Source: Polyangium jinanense
Lineage (GTDB): Bacteria; Myxococcota; Polyangia; Polyangiales; Polyangiaceae
Length of the DNA: 64,000 nucleotides
NCBI RefSeq assembly: GCF_028435365.1
Contig: NZ_JAGTJJ010000020.1
Span: forward strand, 1 to 64,000
Reading direction: 5' to 3'
A program made the translations under genes and the position numbers. The first letter of the stretch is position 1, and every line of letters begins with the position of its first letter. This document shows positions 46,611 to 58,507 of this stretch, piece after piece. The notes under the pieces are model-generated. The model worked only from the letters and a program-made list of their open reading frames with translations. It did no database searches and was not told the origin of the DNA.

Positions 46611-47183
46611 TCACGCGGGCTTTCGCGCGAGCACACAAGCGATCTGCCACGGCGAGAAGATCCGCCGCAGCGCGCGCTTCCATCCCTGGTAGTGCTCGGG
46701 CGCGCGGATCGTGAGGACCTCCTGCCGCAGCACCTCGGGCCAGCCGAGCAGCGCCGCGAGCTCCGCCGCCGTCGGCCGATACCCCGTGTCGATCGGATCC
46801 CGGTGAATCGGATACCGCCGCGGCACCGTGAGCACGAGCAGCCCGCCGGGCGCGACGACCCGCGCCACGTGCCGGAGCGTCGCCTCGCGATCGGTCACGT
46901 GCTCGAGGAGGTTCGTGCAGAGCACGAGATCGAACGTGCGATCCACGCCCTTCAAGTTCGTCACGTCGGCGACGATGTCGACGCCCGGCTCGGGCCGCGC
47001 GTCGAGGTGCAGGACTTGAAGGCCGCGCGCGCGAAGCGGCGCGAACACGTTCCGATCGAGGTGCGGCTGCACGACGGTGCGGAAGTGGAGGGTGGAGGAC
47101 CCGATGTCGAGCACCGTCGCGCCCTTGGGGAGCTCGGTCCCTGCGAGCACGTCGCGGATCCACTCCGACTCGTCGACGAACAC
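46611..47183 (-). CDS. Small SAM-dependent methyltransferase
   Basis: This 190-aa class I methyltransferase starts at GTG 47183. Motif I is degenerate (TVLDIGSSTLHF instead of a Gly-rich loop). DIVADVTNLKG, FDLVLCTNLLEHVTD and VVAPGGLLVLTVPRRYP follow in the usual order. A substrate-side stretch PIHRDPIDTGYRPT is typical of methyltransferases from glycan clusters. It lies on the minus strand between the two asparagine-synthase-like genes, 4 bp from the end of the first and 77 bp from the start of the second. Confidence 0.85.
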   Translation of the reverse strand: MFVDESEWIRDVLAGTELPKGATVLDIGSSTLHFRTVVQPHLDRNVFAPLRARGLQVLHLDARPEPGVDIVADVTNLKGVDRTFDLVLCTNLLEHVTDREATLRHVARVVAPGGLLVLTVPRRYPIHRDPIDTGYRPTAAELAALLGWPEVLRQEVLTIRAPEHYQGWKRALRRIFSPWQIACVLARKPA

Positions 47184-47260
47184 CCGAACCCCTTGTCACA
47201 CGAGCCCGCCTCCGCGCAAGCGCGAGCCTCGGGATCGGGTATACAGGCCCCGGCGCGTCG

Positions 47261-49084
47261 ATGTCCTCGTGTTACCTCGCCCTCCGCCCGAAGAACCCCC
47301 AAAGCCTGCCCGAGGGCCTCGAAGCGCGCCTCGATCGCGCCTTGCCTTTCCTGCCTGACGCGCGCTTCTCCGCGTCGCGCGCCGGCATCAAGCTCTGGGT
47401 CTTCCTCCGCGACGAGGGCCTCTGGCCCGAGCCCCGCTGGCACGAGGATCCGAGCGGCGCCGCGGTGATCACGGGCTACGGCGTGGCCGACGATCGCCGC
47501 CTCCTCGGCGCCGCGGAGGTGCTGCGCGCGCCGGACGCCCTGGCCCTTCGTCGCCTCTTTCACGGCGAGTGGTCGATGTGCAAGCTCACGGACGAGGGGC
47601 TCGTCGCGGCCTCGGATCCCGTCGGCACCGAGCACGTGTACGTGACGGAGCAGCCAGGGTTCACCGCGGTCTCGAACCGCGCGCGCCTGCTCTGGGAGCT
47701 CATGAAGGCGCTCGGCCCGCGTCCCGCGCCCGATTTCGAGGCCCTCGGCGGGCTCATCTCACCCGGCTACCTCGTCTGCACCGAAGGCACCGCCGTCCGC
47801 GGCGTGCGCCTCGTCGACGGCCACGCGGCCGTCGTCCTGCCCCGCGACGCAGGCCCCGCCGAGATCCGCGCGCTCGGCGGCAGCGAGCCCGCGATCACGG
47901 GCGCCTCGCCCGATTGGGACTCGCTCGCCGATCAGTTGCGCTCGAACTTCGCGTGGCTCGCGGGCACGAACAAACCCCTCCTCGCCGCGCTGACCGGAGG
48001 CAAAGATAGCCGGCTCGTCCTCTCGGCCTTGAAGAGCGCGGGCCTCGAGAAGCGCGCGAACCTCTACATCAGCGTCCCGCCCGAGCACGCCGATCATCTC
48101 GCGGCGCGCCGTATCGCCGATCGGTTCGGACTGAACCTCGAACGCATCAATCCGCCGCCACGCACGCGCATCCTCGAAGACATGCGCCGCCACGTCGCGC
48201 TCACCGAGGGCGCGCTCAACGCGTGGGACATGACCGGCGCCGTCACGTATCACTCGCGCCTCGGCCTGCACGGCCTCTTCGGCGAGCTCTACCGCAGCCG
48301 CGGCGCGGCGTCGGCCGATCCCGAGGCCGCCGCGCGCTTCTGGTTCACCTCGCCGAACCTCGGCGGCGTCCTCCGCCCCGAGGCGCTCTCGCCGCAGATC
48401 ACGCGTACGGCCCGCTGGATGAAGGGCGAGCTCGATCGCGGCACGGCGCCCGAGCACCTGCACGAGACCTACTACGCGCGGCAGTACGTCCCGCGCTGGA
48501 TCGGGCAGGCGCGCCTCGGCGACGGCATCACCGCGCTCGTCCTGAACCTGCTCTACCACCCCGCGATCCAGCGCGCGTTCGGCGGCCTCCCGCTCGCGGA
48601 TCGCACGAGCGACCGCGTGCACTTCGAGCTCATGTCGCGCCTCTGGCCCGAGCTCGTCGAGTTCCCCTTCGCGAACGCCTCGTGGAAGGCCGACATGGTC
48701 GCGCGAAGCACGAACCCGCGCGCGGCGATCACGACCGAGCCCGTGCGGCACGCGCGTCCGATCCTGGGCTCGGGCTGGCAAGAGCCCGCGCTCGTGGGGC
48801 AGTGGCGTGTGATCCGCGAGCGCCTCGAAGACGCGACCTCCGTGCTCGAACCTCTCGTCGTGCCGGCGCGCCTCCGCGCCTTCCTCGACGTCGCCGCGGT
48901 CGTGCTCGGCGTCCCGCAGCCGGCCTCGTCCCGCGCGCGGACGGCCCTCCGCTCGCCGCTGCTGCTCCTCCACGCGCGCTCGCACAAGGCGCGCATCCTG
49001 CGGATCGTGCTCGGCCTGCTCACGGTCGTGGAGCTCGAAGGCGAGCTCCGCGCGGAAGAATCCGCGATCGTCCGCGTGACGTGA
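47261..49084 (+). CDS. Asparagine synthase-like ATP pyrophosphatase, no N-terminal Cys (second)
   Basis: This 607-aa protein is a distant paralogue of the one at 44891: a diverged N-terminal amidotransferase-like domain, then the PP-loop variant TGGKDS (245-250) and a C-terminal helical region. The N-terminus is MSSCYL, so the Cys is at position 4 and not at the required position 2. SGGxDS to TGGxDS changes are frequent in the polysaccharide-linked branch of this family. It is divergent from the small methyltransferase gene and ends 6 bp from the convergent GT2 gene. Amide formation on a glycan or peptide is inferred. Confidence 0.82.
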   Translation: MSSCYLALRPKNPQSLPEGLEARLDRALPFLPDARFSASRAGIKLWVFLRDEGLWPEPRWHEDPSGAAVITGYGVADDRRLLGAAEVLRAPDALALRRLFHGEWSMCKLTDEGLVAASDPVGTEHVYVTEQPGFTAVSNRARLLWELMKALGPRPAPDFEALGGLISPGYLVCTEGTAVRGVRLVDGHAAVVLPRDAGPAEIRALGGSEPAITGASPDWDSLADQLRSNFAWLAGTNKPLLAALTGGKDSRLVLSALKSAGLEKRANLYISVPPEHADHLAARRIADRFGLNLERINPPPRTRILEDMRRHVALTEGALNAWDMTGAVTYHSRLGLHGLFGELYRSRGAASADPEAAARFWFTSPNLGGVLRPEALSPQITRTARWMKGELDRGTAPEHLHETYYARQYVPRWIGQARLGDGITALVLNLLYHPAIQRAFGGLPLADRTSDRVHFELMSRLWPELVEFPFANASWKADMVARSTNPRAAITTEPVRHARPILGSGWQEPALVGQWRVIRERLEDATSVLEPLVVPARLRAFLDVAAVVLGVPQPASSRARTALRSPLLLLHARSHKARILRIVLGLLTVVELEGELRAEESAIVRVT

Positions 49085-49090
49085 CCCGCG

Positions 49091-50068
49091 TCAGCGCCGC
49101 TTCACGCGGTCGAAGATCGGCATCCGCGCGATGACGGACTGCGCCGCGCGCATGCCGGCGAGGACGACCTCCTCGGTCGGCGTGCGTTTCTTGACGGGCT
49201 TCTTCCGCGCGTCGAAGACCGCCATGTACGCGTCGAACTCAGGCTCGATGCCCGTGATGTTCTTGCGGACGTCCTTGTACCTGCGCGACTTCCAGACGAA
49301 CTCCCGCGCCGAGCGGCAGTAGTCGTGCCGCATGATCATGCCGGGCGCGTAGACCGAGCGCAGCGCGGGGAACGCGCGCTTCATGCGGTAGGCGAGGTAA
49401 AGTCCTTCGCCGCCGTAAAGATCGTCGCGGAAGCCGTCGATCGCGAGGTAGACCGCGCGGCGGATGAGCATGTTGCCCTCGGTCGAGACGTTGTCCTCGT
49501 CCCAGAGCTCGTCGCCGCGGTCGTAGTGCCCGGCCCAGACGTTGTACCAGGGGTGCTTGTGCGGGACGATGCGGCCACGCGCCGCGCCGATGGTCTCGTC
49601 GCGGAAGAGGTTCACGCCGTACTCGAGCCAGTCGGGCACCACGAGCCCGTCGTCGTCGATGTAGGCCACGAGCTCGCCGCGCGCCCAGCCCATCGCCGCG
49701 TTCCGCGCCACGTTGAGCGGCAGCCCGTCGCGCAGCCGGAGCTCGACGTCGACGAGGTTGCCGTACCGGCTCCGCAAAGGTTCGAGCCCGCCGCTGTCCG
49801 CGACGAGGATCTCGTACGGCAGATCGAGCGCCACAGTTTGTCCGCGGAGATGGCGCAAGCAATCGAGCAGGTAGTCGCCGGCGCGGTACGAAACCACGAC
49901 GAGCGTGACCGCGGGGTTTTTCACCTCGCGGCGGACGACGAGCTCGCGGAACTCGGAGGCGTACCGGGTCCGGAACGCCTCGCCGAGGCGCCTTTCCTCG
50001 TCACCGATCCCTCCGCGATCCGGCAGCGTCGGGAGGTTTTCCCCGGAGGGCTCGTGGGTCGTCTGCAT
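49091..50068 (-). CDS. Family 2 glycosyltransferase
   Basis: This 325-aa GT-A glycosyltransferase starts at ATG 50068. It shows VTLVVVSYRAGDYLLDCLRHL, VAYIDDDGLV with the metal-binding Asp cluster (IDDDG), and the acceptor-side RRAVYLAIDGFRDDLYGGEG. The N-terminal ~50 residues are polar and Glu/Arg-rich. The C-terminus is basic, perhaps for membrane contact. It converges on the second asparagine-synthase-like gene and is the last gene that clearly belongs to the polysaccharide cluster. Confidence 0.88.
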   Translation of the reverse strand: MQTTHEPSGENLPTLPDRGGIGDEERRLGEAFRTRYASEFRELVVRREVKNPAVTLVVVSYRAGDYLLDCLRHLRGQTVALDLPYEILVADSGGLEPLRSRYGNLVDVELRLRDGLPLNVARNAAMGWARGELVAYIDDDGLVVPDWLEYGVNLFRDETIGAARGRIVPHKHPWYNVWAGHYDRGDELWDEDNVSTEGNMLIRRAVYLAIDGFRDDLYGGEGLYLAYRMKRAFPALRSVYAPGMIMRHDYCRSAREFVWKSRRYKDVRKNITGIEPEFDAYMAVFDARKKPVKKRTPTEEVVLAGMRAAQSVIARMPIFDRVKRR

Positions 50069-50160
50069 CGTTCGCGGGCCCGGATCGGGGAGGGAAGTGC
50101 GCGTCACGGCTCGGCCGTCTACCCAATCGGGCGCCGCGCGTCGACGCGTTTTCTCGCGCC

Positions 50161-51567
50161 TCAGGGCTCGCTCTTCCGTCGCTCGTCGTAGAGCCGTAGC
50201 GACGCCGCGAGCAGCCGGTCGCGCTCGTTCTCGGCCGGATCGTCGGTCACGAGCTCCACGAGCGCCGCGAGGATCTCCCCCACGACGGGCCCCGGCGGGA
50301 TGCCGAGCTCCCGCATGAGCTCGTTGCCCCGGATCTTCAGATCCTTGGTCCCGAGCGCCGCGCCCGCCGCGAGCAGGCTCGTCGCGCGCACCCGCAGCCG
50401 CTCGATCGCCTGCACCTCGTCCGTCACGTCGCGCCCCTTGCCGCGCACGTCCGAGAGCGCGAGCGCGTACAGATCCGGCGCGAGATCCGGCGTGACGCGC
50501 CGGATCCAGCGCCGCACGGCCCCGTCGGTCCAGCCCTCGTCGTAACAGATGAGGTGATGCCGAACGAGCGCGGCGATCCGATCGCGCTCCTCGTTCGAGA
50601 AGCGCAGCCGGCCGAGGATCTCGGTCGCCATCTCCGCGCCGATCTTCTCGTGATCGTAGAACGTGTAGTCCTCGGTCTTCTCGGAGAACGCGCGCGTGCG
50701 CGGCTTGGCCACGTCGTGCAGGAGCGCCGCCACGCGGAGGAGTGGCATCGGCTCGCTCGCGTCGAGGCAGGCCATCACGTGGCCCCAGACGTCGAACGCG
50801 TGCCACTTGTTCTGCACGCACCCGACGCCTTCGAGGAGCTCGGGGCACGTGATCTCGAGGACGCCGGTGCGGCGCATGGCCTCGAACGCCACGCTCGGCT
50901 TCCGCGCGCGCATGCTCTTCAGCCACTCGTCGCGCACCCGCTCGGCGCTCACCCGGCGGAAGGTCACGAGCGATCGCGGCTCGCCCATCGCGCGCTCGGT
51001 GTCGGGATCGATCGTGAACTCGAGCGTCGCCGAGAAGCGCGCGGCCCGCAGGATCCGGAGCCCGTCCTCGCCGAAGCGTTCGCGCGGCTCGCCCACCGCG
51101 CGCACCACGCGGGCGTCGAGATCACGCTTGCCGCCGAACGGATCGATCAGGTGGCCGTCCACGGGATCGAGGGCGATCGCGTTCACCGTGAAGTCGCGCC
51201 GCGCGAGATCCGCGCTGATGTCGTCGACGAACTCCACCGAGTCGGGCCTTCGTCCGTCGCTGTACGCGCCTTCTCCACGCAGCGTCGTCACCTCGTAGTG
51301 CACGCCGCGCAGGAGCACCGTGACCGTGCCGTGCTGCAGGCCCGTGGGGATGACCTTGCGGAACATCCGCATGACCTCCTCCGGCCGCGCGTCGGTCGCG
51401 ACGTCCCAGTCCTTCGCGGGCTCGCCGCGCAGGAGATCCCGCACGCAGCCGCCTACGATCCAGCCCCGCTTGCCGTTGTCGCGCAGGCGGCGGCAGATCC
51501 CGAGCACGTCTTCGGGGACCTTCTCGATGAGGTGAGCGACGCCTTCCACGGCGCTCGGCTTTACCAC
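50161..51567 (-). CDS. cca: CCA tRNA nucleotidyltransferase
   Basis: This class II enzyme adds or repairs the 3' CCA of tRNAs; poly(A) polymerase I is the near alternative. The 468-aa protein has the catalytic head GGCVRDLLRG and DWDVATDA with the metal-binding Asp pair, RRDFTVNAIALD, then the RNA-binding neck LRILRAARFSA. An HD phosphohydrolase domain (AALLHDVAKP...RHH) occupies about residues 255-360, as in bacterial CCA enzymes of the HD type. GTG 51567 is the first start in frame. It lies 22 bp downstream of the Ser/Thr kinase gene on the same strand. Confidence 0.9.
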   Translation of the reverse strand: MVKPSAVEGVAHLIEKVPEDVLGICRRLRDNGKRGWIVGGCVRDLLRGEPAKDWDVATDARPEEVMRMFRKVIPTGLQHGTVTVLLRGVHYEVTTLRGEGAYSDGRRPDSVEFVDDISADLARRDFTVNAIALDPVDGHLIDPFGGKRDLDARVVRAVGEPRERFGEDGLRILRAARFSATLEFTIDPDTERAMGEPRSLVTFRRVSAERVRDEWLKSMRARKPSVAFEAMRRTGVLEITCPELLEGVGCVQNKWHAFDVWGHVMACLDASEPMPLLRVAALLHDVAKPRTRAFSEKTEDYTFYDHEKIGAEMATEILGRLRFSNEERDRIAALVRHHLICYDEGWTDGAVRRWIRRVTPDLAPDLYALALSDVRGKGRDVTDEVQAIERLRVRATSLLAAGAALGTKDLKIRGNELMRELGIPPGPVVGEILAALVELVTDDPAENERDRLLAASLRLYDERRKSEP

Positions 51568-51589
51568 GCTTCGGGCGCGGCGATACCCG

Positions 51590-53698
<2,109 letters not shown>

Positions 53699-53923
53699 GC
53701 AGGAGATCGCAGATAGATCAGGAAGCTAGGGGCCATCGTAGCAGGACGCGGCGAGCACGAGAAGAGCGTGGAGGACGTCTGTCCGGTCCAGGCTGGATTG
53801 GCTTTCAGGGACGATGTTCAGGTGTCCCCCGAAGCGCCCTCACCATCGCCCCGACGCGCTCCCGTGTCCGCCCCGAAGCTCCCACGTGCTGCACCGCGCC
53901 CGTTCTGCTAGAGGCTCCGCCAG
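53699..53923. other. Divergent gap, nothing specific seen
   Basis: This 225-bp gap separates the divergent kinase and LolC/E-like permease genes. It should contain both promoters, but I see no convincing consensus elements. Confidence 0.4.
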
Positions 53924-55630
53924 ATGGGCTACCCTCTCGAGGTTGCGCTCCGATACCTGGGGAGCAAGAAGCGCGCGTTCATTTCGGTCGGCACGGCCTT
54001 CGCGATCCTGGGCGTCACGCTCGGCGTGGCTGCGCTCGCCACCGTCATGAGCGTGACGGGCGGCTTCCAGGCGCAGTTCCGCGAGAAGGTCCTCGGCGTG
54101 AACGCCCACGTGCTCGTGCTGAAGTACTCCACGGATTTCCGGGAGTACCGCTCGATCATGGAGCAGGTTGCCAAGGTCCCCGGCGTGCGCGCGGTGGCGC
54201 CGTTCAGCATCAACCCGATGATGCTGACCCACGGCGACGCAACCGCCACGGGCGTACTGCTCAAGGGCGTCGATCCCGCGTCGAGCCTCGGCGTGGGCAT
54301 GCCGGAGGGATCGCCGTTCGTCCTGGACTTGCCGAAGCAGGTGAAGTTCGGGTCCCTCAACGGCCTGCGCCTGCCCGGCGCGAAGCCGCCCGAGCGTCGG
54401 AGCAGCGGGCCCGACCTGCCGCCCGTGCCCATTCTGCCGGACAAACGGCCGCTCGATCAGGACGCGGGCGCGGACGGCGGCTCGGGCACGCAGGGGCTAC
54501 TCCGCGCGATCGAGGAGGATCTGCGCAAGGCCGAGAAGGCACCCGCGCCCGACAAGGAGAAGCTCGAGCCGAGCGGCGGGGGCATCGAGGAGATCCTCGC
54601 GATCGAGGCCGGCAAGCTCGGCGGCGCGGACAAACCCAAGGACGACAAACCCGGCGCGGACAAACCGGCCGACGAGAAGGTCGCGGCCGCGGACGACAAG
54701 CTCGCCGCCGACGCGCCCGTGGGCTCGGTCGAGCCCGAGGGCGGCTACGCGAGCAAGCTGCCGGACGATGACGACGTGCCCAAGGAGGTCGATCCCGACC
54801 TCTGCGCCGATCCGGTCGAGGTCGCGAAGCTGCCCGGCATCGTCGTCGGCATGTCGCTCTCGAACACCTTGAAGCTCGAGCTCGGCGACTGCGTCACGGT
54901 CACCTCGCCGACGATCGGCTACTCGTACTCGGGCGGGTCGCTGAAGCCGCCCGTGGCCAAGCGCTTCCGCGTCATCGCGCAGTTCGAGGCCGGTTTCGAT
55001 CAGTACGACTCGAAGCTCGTCTACACCGACCTCTACGAGGCGCAGGCCTTCTACGATCAGGGCGACACCGTCACCGGCGTGGAGATGAAGGTCGACGACA
55101 TCGACCAGGCCAAGCCGATCGCCAAGCAGATCAGCCACAACCTCGCCAGCGGCCTCTACCACACGATGGACTGGGAGGAGCTGAACCACGGCCTGTTCAC
55201 GGCCCTGCTCATCCAGCAGATCCTCATGAGCGGCGTGCTCGCGCTGATCATCGTCGTCGCCGCGTTCACCGTCGTGGCCACGCTGATCATGGTCGTGCTC
55301 GACAAGACGAAGGAGATCTCGGTCCTCAAGGCGATGGGCGCGACGGACGGGGAGATCCTGCGGATCTTCCTCTACCAGGGCGGGATCATCGGCCTGCTCG
55401 GTACGACGTTCGGGCTCTTGCTCGGCGTGGCCGTCTGCAAGGGCCTGCTCGTCTACGGCTTCCCGCTGGATCCGAAGGTCTACTTCATCTCGGAGCTCCC
55501 CGTTCAAGTGCGGCCGCTCGAGTTCATCATCACGGGCGCCATCGCCATCGTGATCTGCCTCGTCGCCACCATCGTGCCGAGCCTCTACGCCGCCCGCCTC
55601 CGCCCCGCCGAGGGCTTCCGCGCCCAGTAA
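53924..55630 (+). CDS. LolC/LolE-like ABC transporter permease with long insertion
   Basis: This 568-aa protein resembles the permease of the lipoprotein-releasing Lol system or the wider MacB-like FtsX family. One membrane segment lies near the N-terminus (about 18-43), followed by a large periplasmic domain. Three more segments occupy the C-terminal third (about 408-438, 458-485, 533-558), with KEISVLKAMGATDGEIL linking to the ATPase. It is about 150 residues longer than the usual 400-415. The excess is a low-complexity Asp/Lys/Pro/Gly/Ala insert at about 150-290 within the periplasmic domain. Start at 53924 gives the standard short cytoplasmic YPLEVALRYL helix. The ATPase partner (LolD) is not adjacent. 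Confidence 0.85.
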   Translation: MGYPLEVALRYLGSKKRAFISVGTAFAILGVTLGVAALATVMSVTGGFQAQFREKVLGVNAHVLVLKYSTDFREYRSIMEQVAKVPGVRAVAPFSINPMMLTHGDATATGVLLKGVDPASSLGVGMPEGSPFVLDLPKQVKFGSLNGLRLPGAKPPERRSSGPDLPPVPILPDKRPLDQDAGADGGSGTQGLLRAIEEDLRKAEKAPAPDKEKLEPSGGGIEEILAIEAGKLGGADKPKDDKPGADKPADEKVAAADDKLAADAPVGSVEPEGGYASKLPDDDDVPKEVDPDLCADPVEVAKLPGIVVGMSLSNTLKLELGDCVTVTSPTIGYSYSGGSLKPPVAKRFRVIAQFEAGFDQYDSKLVYTDLYEAQAFYDQGDTVTGVEMKVDDIDQAKPIAKQISHNLASGLYHTMDWEELNHGLFTALLIQQILMSGVLALIIVVAAFTVVATLIMVVLDKTKEISVLKAMGATDGEILRIFLYQGGIIGLLGTTFGLLLGVAVCKGLLVYGFPLDPKVYFISELPVQVRPLEFIITGAIAIVICLVATIVPSLYAARLRPAEGFRAQ

Positions 55631-55633
55631 CGA

Positions 55634-58342
55634 TCACGCGCCGATCGGCAGCGTGAACGAGAACGTCGTCGTCTGGCCAGGCTCGCTCTCGACCCGCAGG
55701 ACGCCGCCGTGCGCCTCGACGAGGCCGCGGCAGATGTAGAGGCCGAGCCCGAGCCCCTTGATCCGGGACGTACTCGCCATCCCCCGCTGAAAACGCGAGA
55801 AGAGCCGCGGCATGAGCTCGGGATCGATCCCCGGCCCCTCGTTGCACACGCTGAGCACGATCTCTGCCGGCTGCACCCGGACCCGGATCGCGATCGGCGT
55901 CCCGGGCTTGCCGTACTTCACCGCGTTCGAGACCAGGTTCTCCACCACCTGCTGGATGCGCCCCGCGTCGACGTGCACGAGCGGCACGTCCCGATCGATC
56001 GAGAGCCAGACGCGCGCGCGCGCCTCTTCGTCGGCCATGTCCTCGACGATCTGCCGGAGCAGGGCCGGCAGGTTCGTCGGGGCGCAGACGAGCTCGAGCT
56101 TGTGCGTGTCGAGGCGCGACAGGTCCGAGAGATCGTCGGTCATGCGGATGAGCCGCTCGGCGCTCGACCGAATTCGCTCGACCTTGAGCTTCACGGAAGG
56201 CTCGGCGACGCAGCGGACGAGGAGCGCCGCGGTCGCGAGGATCGTGGTGATGGGCTGCCGCAGATCGTGCGCGACGATGCTCGTCCACTCCTCGCGCAGG
56301 CGCGCGAGCTCCTTCATCGCCGTGATGTCGCTGAAGAGGACCACCGCCCCCTGGATCGCGCCGGTCTCGTCACGCACGGGCGAGGCGTTGACCAGCGAGT
56401 GCATGCAGGTTCCGTCGGGCCGCTTCAGGATGAGCTCGCGGCCGATGATCACCTCGCCCTGCATCGCGCGCTCGACGGTCAGATCGCCGGGCTCGATCGG
56501 CGTGCCGTCCGGGCGCGTGACGAGCTTCCGCAGGTTGTCGAGGTTCGGCGTGGCGTCGACGAGATCACCGAGGATCTGGTCCGCCATGCGGTTGCGCGTG
56601 ACCCGCGGCGACGTCACGCCCTCCCAGAGCTGGATGCCGATCGGCGAGCTTTCGATGACGGCCCGGAGCCAGCGGCGCTCGTCCCCGAGGGCCTTGAGCA
56701 GCGCCTCGCGCTCGCGCTCTGCCCGGCGCAGCTCCGTGATGTCCTGCACGACGCCGAGCACGCTGTGCGGTTCGCCCGCCTCGTCCCGCGTGAGCTCGGC
56801 CTCCACCCGGACGATCCGGAGGTCGCCGTTCGGTCGGATGACCCGGTGCTCGCACGCGAAGCGCTCGCCGTCCTCGATGAGCGAGCGGAAGCCGAGGAGG
56901 ATCCGCATCCGGTCCTCGGGGAGGAGCACGCTCGCGAGCCTCTGCGGCGGCTCGGGGCCCGCGCGCGGCGGCAGTCCGAAGATGCGGTAGACCTCCTCGG
57001 ACCAGTACGACACGCCCGCCTCCGCGTCCCACTCCCAGTGGCCGACGTGCGCCATGCGTTGCGCCCGCGCGAGGCTCTCGCGGCTCCTCCGGAGCTCCTG
57101 CTCGGCGCGGCGCTGCTCGGTCACGTCCTGGAGCGTGCCGACGACCCGCGCCGTCTTGCCCGCGGCGTCGCGCTCGATGTCGGCCTCCTGATGGAGGAGC
57201 CGCTCCTCGCCGTCCGGGCGGCGGATGCGGATGTCGACCGACAAGCTCCCGCCGGTCTCGAGCGCCGCCTCGTAGGCCGCGCGCAGGCGCGCTTGCTCCT
57301 CGGGGCTCATTCGCGCCGCGAAGATCGCGTTCGCGTCCGCGAGCGTGCGCGGGGAAGGGGAAGGGGAGGGCTCGAGCCCGAGCAGGCGGTAATACTCGTC
57401 CGACCAGACGACCTGGTTCTGCTTGATGTTCCAGTCGAGGCTGCCGACACGCGCGACCCGCTGCGCGCGCGCCAGGCTCTCGTGGTTGCGGCGGAGCTGC
57501 TCCACGGCGCGGTTGCGCGCCGTCACGTCGTGAAAGCCTGCGACGTGGCAGCCGGGGACCACGTTCGCCCGCGCGCGGTACTCGACGTCGATCGTGCTGC
57601 CGTCGCCCCGGACGAACGTGAACTCGCCGCTCAGGATGCCGTCGACCAAGAACCTGCGCCAGAGCTCCTCGAAACGCGCGGTGCCGTGGGCCGGCGTGAA
57701 TTCGTGGATCGTGAGGCCCAGGATCTCCTCGCGGCTCCGGCCGAGCAGGCTGCAGGCCGCAGGGTTCGCTTCGACGAACCGGCCGTCGTCGTTCGCCACG
57801 AGGATGCTGTCGAACGTGGCGTCGAAGAAGTTCTGAAACGCATTCTGCCAGGCCTCGGCATTCGCTTCGGCCTCGCTTCGCGCGAGCTTTTCTTCGAGGA
57901 CGCTCGCCGCGAGGATGGCCATGGCTTCGAGCGCGCCGCGGGTCTTCGGGCTGTTCGGTCCTGACAAACCCGCCACGAGTGTGCCGGCGCGTCCGCCGGG
58001 GAGGGCGACGGGCGCGGCAATGAAATGACGCGCCCCGCTCGCGGCGTGGGCCATGCGGACGTCCTCGGGAGCCGAGGGGGCCTCGGCGTCGGCGCCCTCG
58101 GTCGTACCGCCCTGGGCGACCCGAGCGACGAGGCTCGACGTGCCCAGGGCGATGCGGTGGAGCGGATGGGGCCATTCCGGCGGGCCGCCACGATGGGCGA
58201 CGAGCTCGAGCACGCGCCTCGCGTTCGGCAGGTAAAGCAAGAGAACGTTGGCATCGAGCGCGCGGAGCGCCGCCGTGTACAGGCGCTCGAAGGGCTCCGC
58301 CACGGATTCGCGGGTCCAATCACGAGCGGCAGAGCCATCCAT
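55634..58342 (-). CDS. Multi-PAS sensor histidine kinase
   Basis: This large hybrid-less sensor kinase (902 aa from ATG 58342) has no membrane segment, so it senses inside the cell. A GAF-like N-terminal domain (roughly the first 165 residues) is followed by about four PAS domains; the second and third each contain the RAQRMAHVGHWEWD-type start and end in PAC-type segments. The HisKA domain has VAHDLRQPI with the phospho-acceptor His. The ATPase domain shows NLVSNAVKYG, NEGPGIDPE and GLGLGLYI. No receiver domain or partner regulator is adjacent, so it is an orphan. The start is uncertain: a GTG at 58447 would add 35 residues. It ends 3 bp from the convergent permease gene. Confidence 0.88.
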   Translation of the reverse strand: MDGSAARDWTRESVAEPFERLYTAALRALDANVLLLYLPNARRVLELVAHRGGPPEWPHPLHRIALGTSSLVARVAQGGTTEGADAEAPSAPEDVRMAHAASGARHFIAAPVALPGGRAGTLVAGLSGPNSPKTRGALEAMAILAASVLEEKLARSEAEANAEAWQNAFQNFFDATFDSILVANDDGRFVEANPAACSLLGRSREEILGLTIHEFTPAHGTARFEELWRRFLVDGILSGEFTFVRGDGSTIDVEYRARANVVPGCHVAGFHDVTARNRAVEQLRRNHESLARAQRVARVGSLDWNIKQNQVVWSDEYYRLLGLEPSPSPSPRTLADANAIFAARMSPEEQARLRAAYEAALETGGSLSVDIRIRRPDGEERLLHQEADIERDAAGKTARVVGTLQDVTEQRRAEQELRRSRESLARAQRMAHVGHWEWDAEAGVSYWSEEVYRIFGLPPRAGPEPPQRLASVLLPEDRMRILLGFRSLIEDGERFACEHRVIRPNGDLRIVRVEAELTRDEAGEPHSVLGVVQDITELRRAEREREALLKALGDERRWLRAVIESSPIGIQLWEGVTSPRVTRNRMADQILGDLVDATPNLDNLRKLVTRPDGTPIEPGDLTVERAMQGEVIIGRELILKRPDGTCMHSLVNASPVRDETGAIQGAVVLFSDITAMKELARLREEWTSIVAHDLRQPITTILATAALLVRCVAEPSVKLKVERIRSSAERLIRMTDDLSDLSRLDTHKLELVCAPTNLPALLRQIVEDMADEEARARVWLSIDRDVPLVHVDAGRIQQVVENLVSNAVKYGKPGTPIAIRVRVQPAEIVLSVCNEGPGIDPELMPRLFSRFQRGMASTSRIKGLGLGLYICRGLVEAHGGVLRVESEPGQTTTFSFTLPIGA

Positions 58343-58507
58343 GGCGTGCGGCCCGAAGGCTTTGCCCATCCACGCTGGCCACGTTGTTCCCCTCCACTTG
58401 CTCACGTGAGCGCCGCTAGTTTGCTGAACGAACCATGAACCTAACACAAGCAGAATCGTTCGAGAACGACGCGGTCGAACGAGCTTGTCGAAGGTTTGGT
58501 CGCTCGC

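Noticed and set aside
46611..50068. Lasso-peptide gene cluster
   Set aside because: The asparagine-synthase-like proteins resemble lasso cyclases only in general fold. I see no precursor peptide, RRE protein or transglutaminase-type protease nearby.
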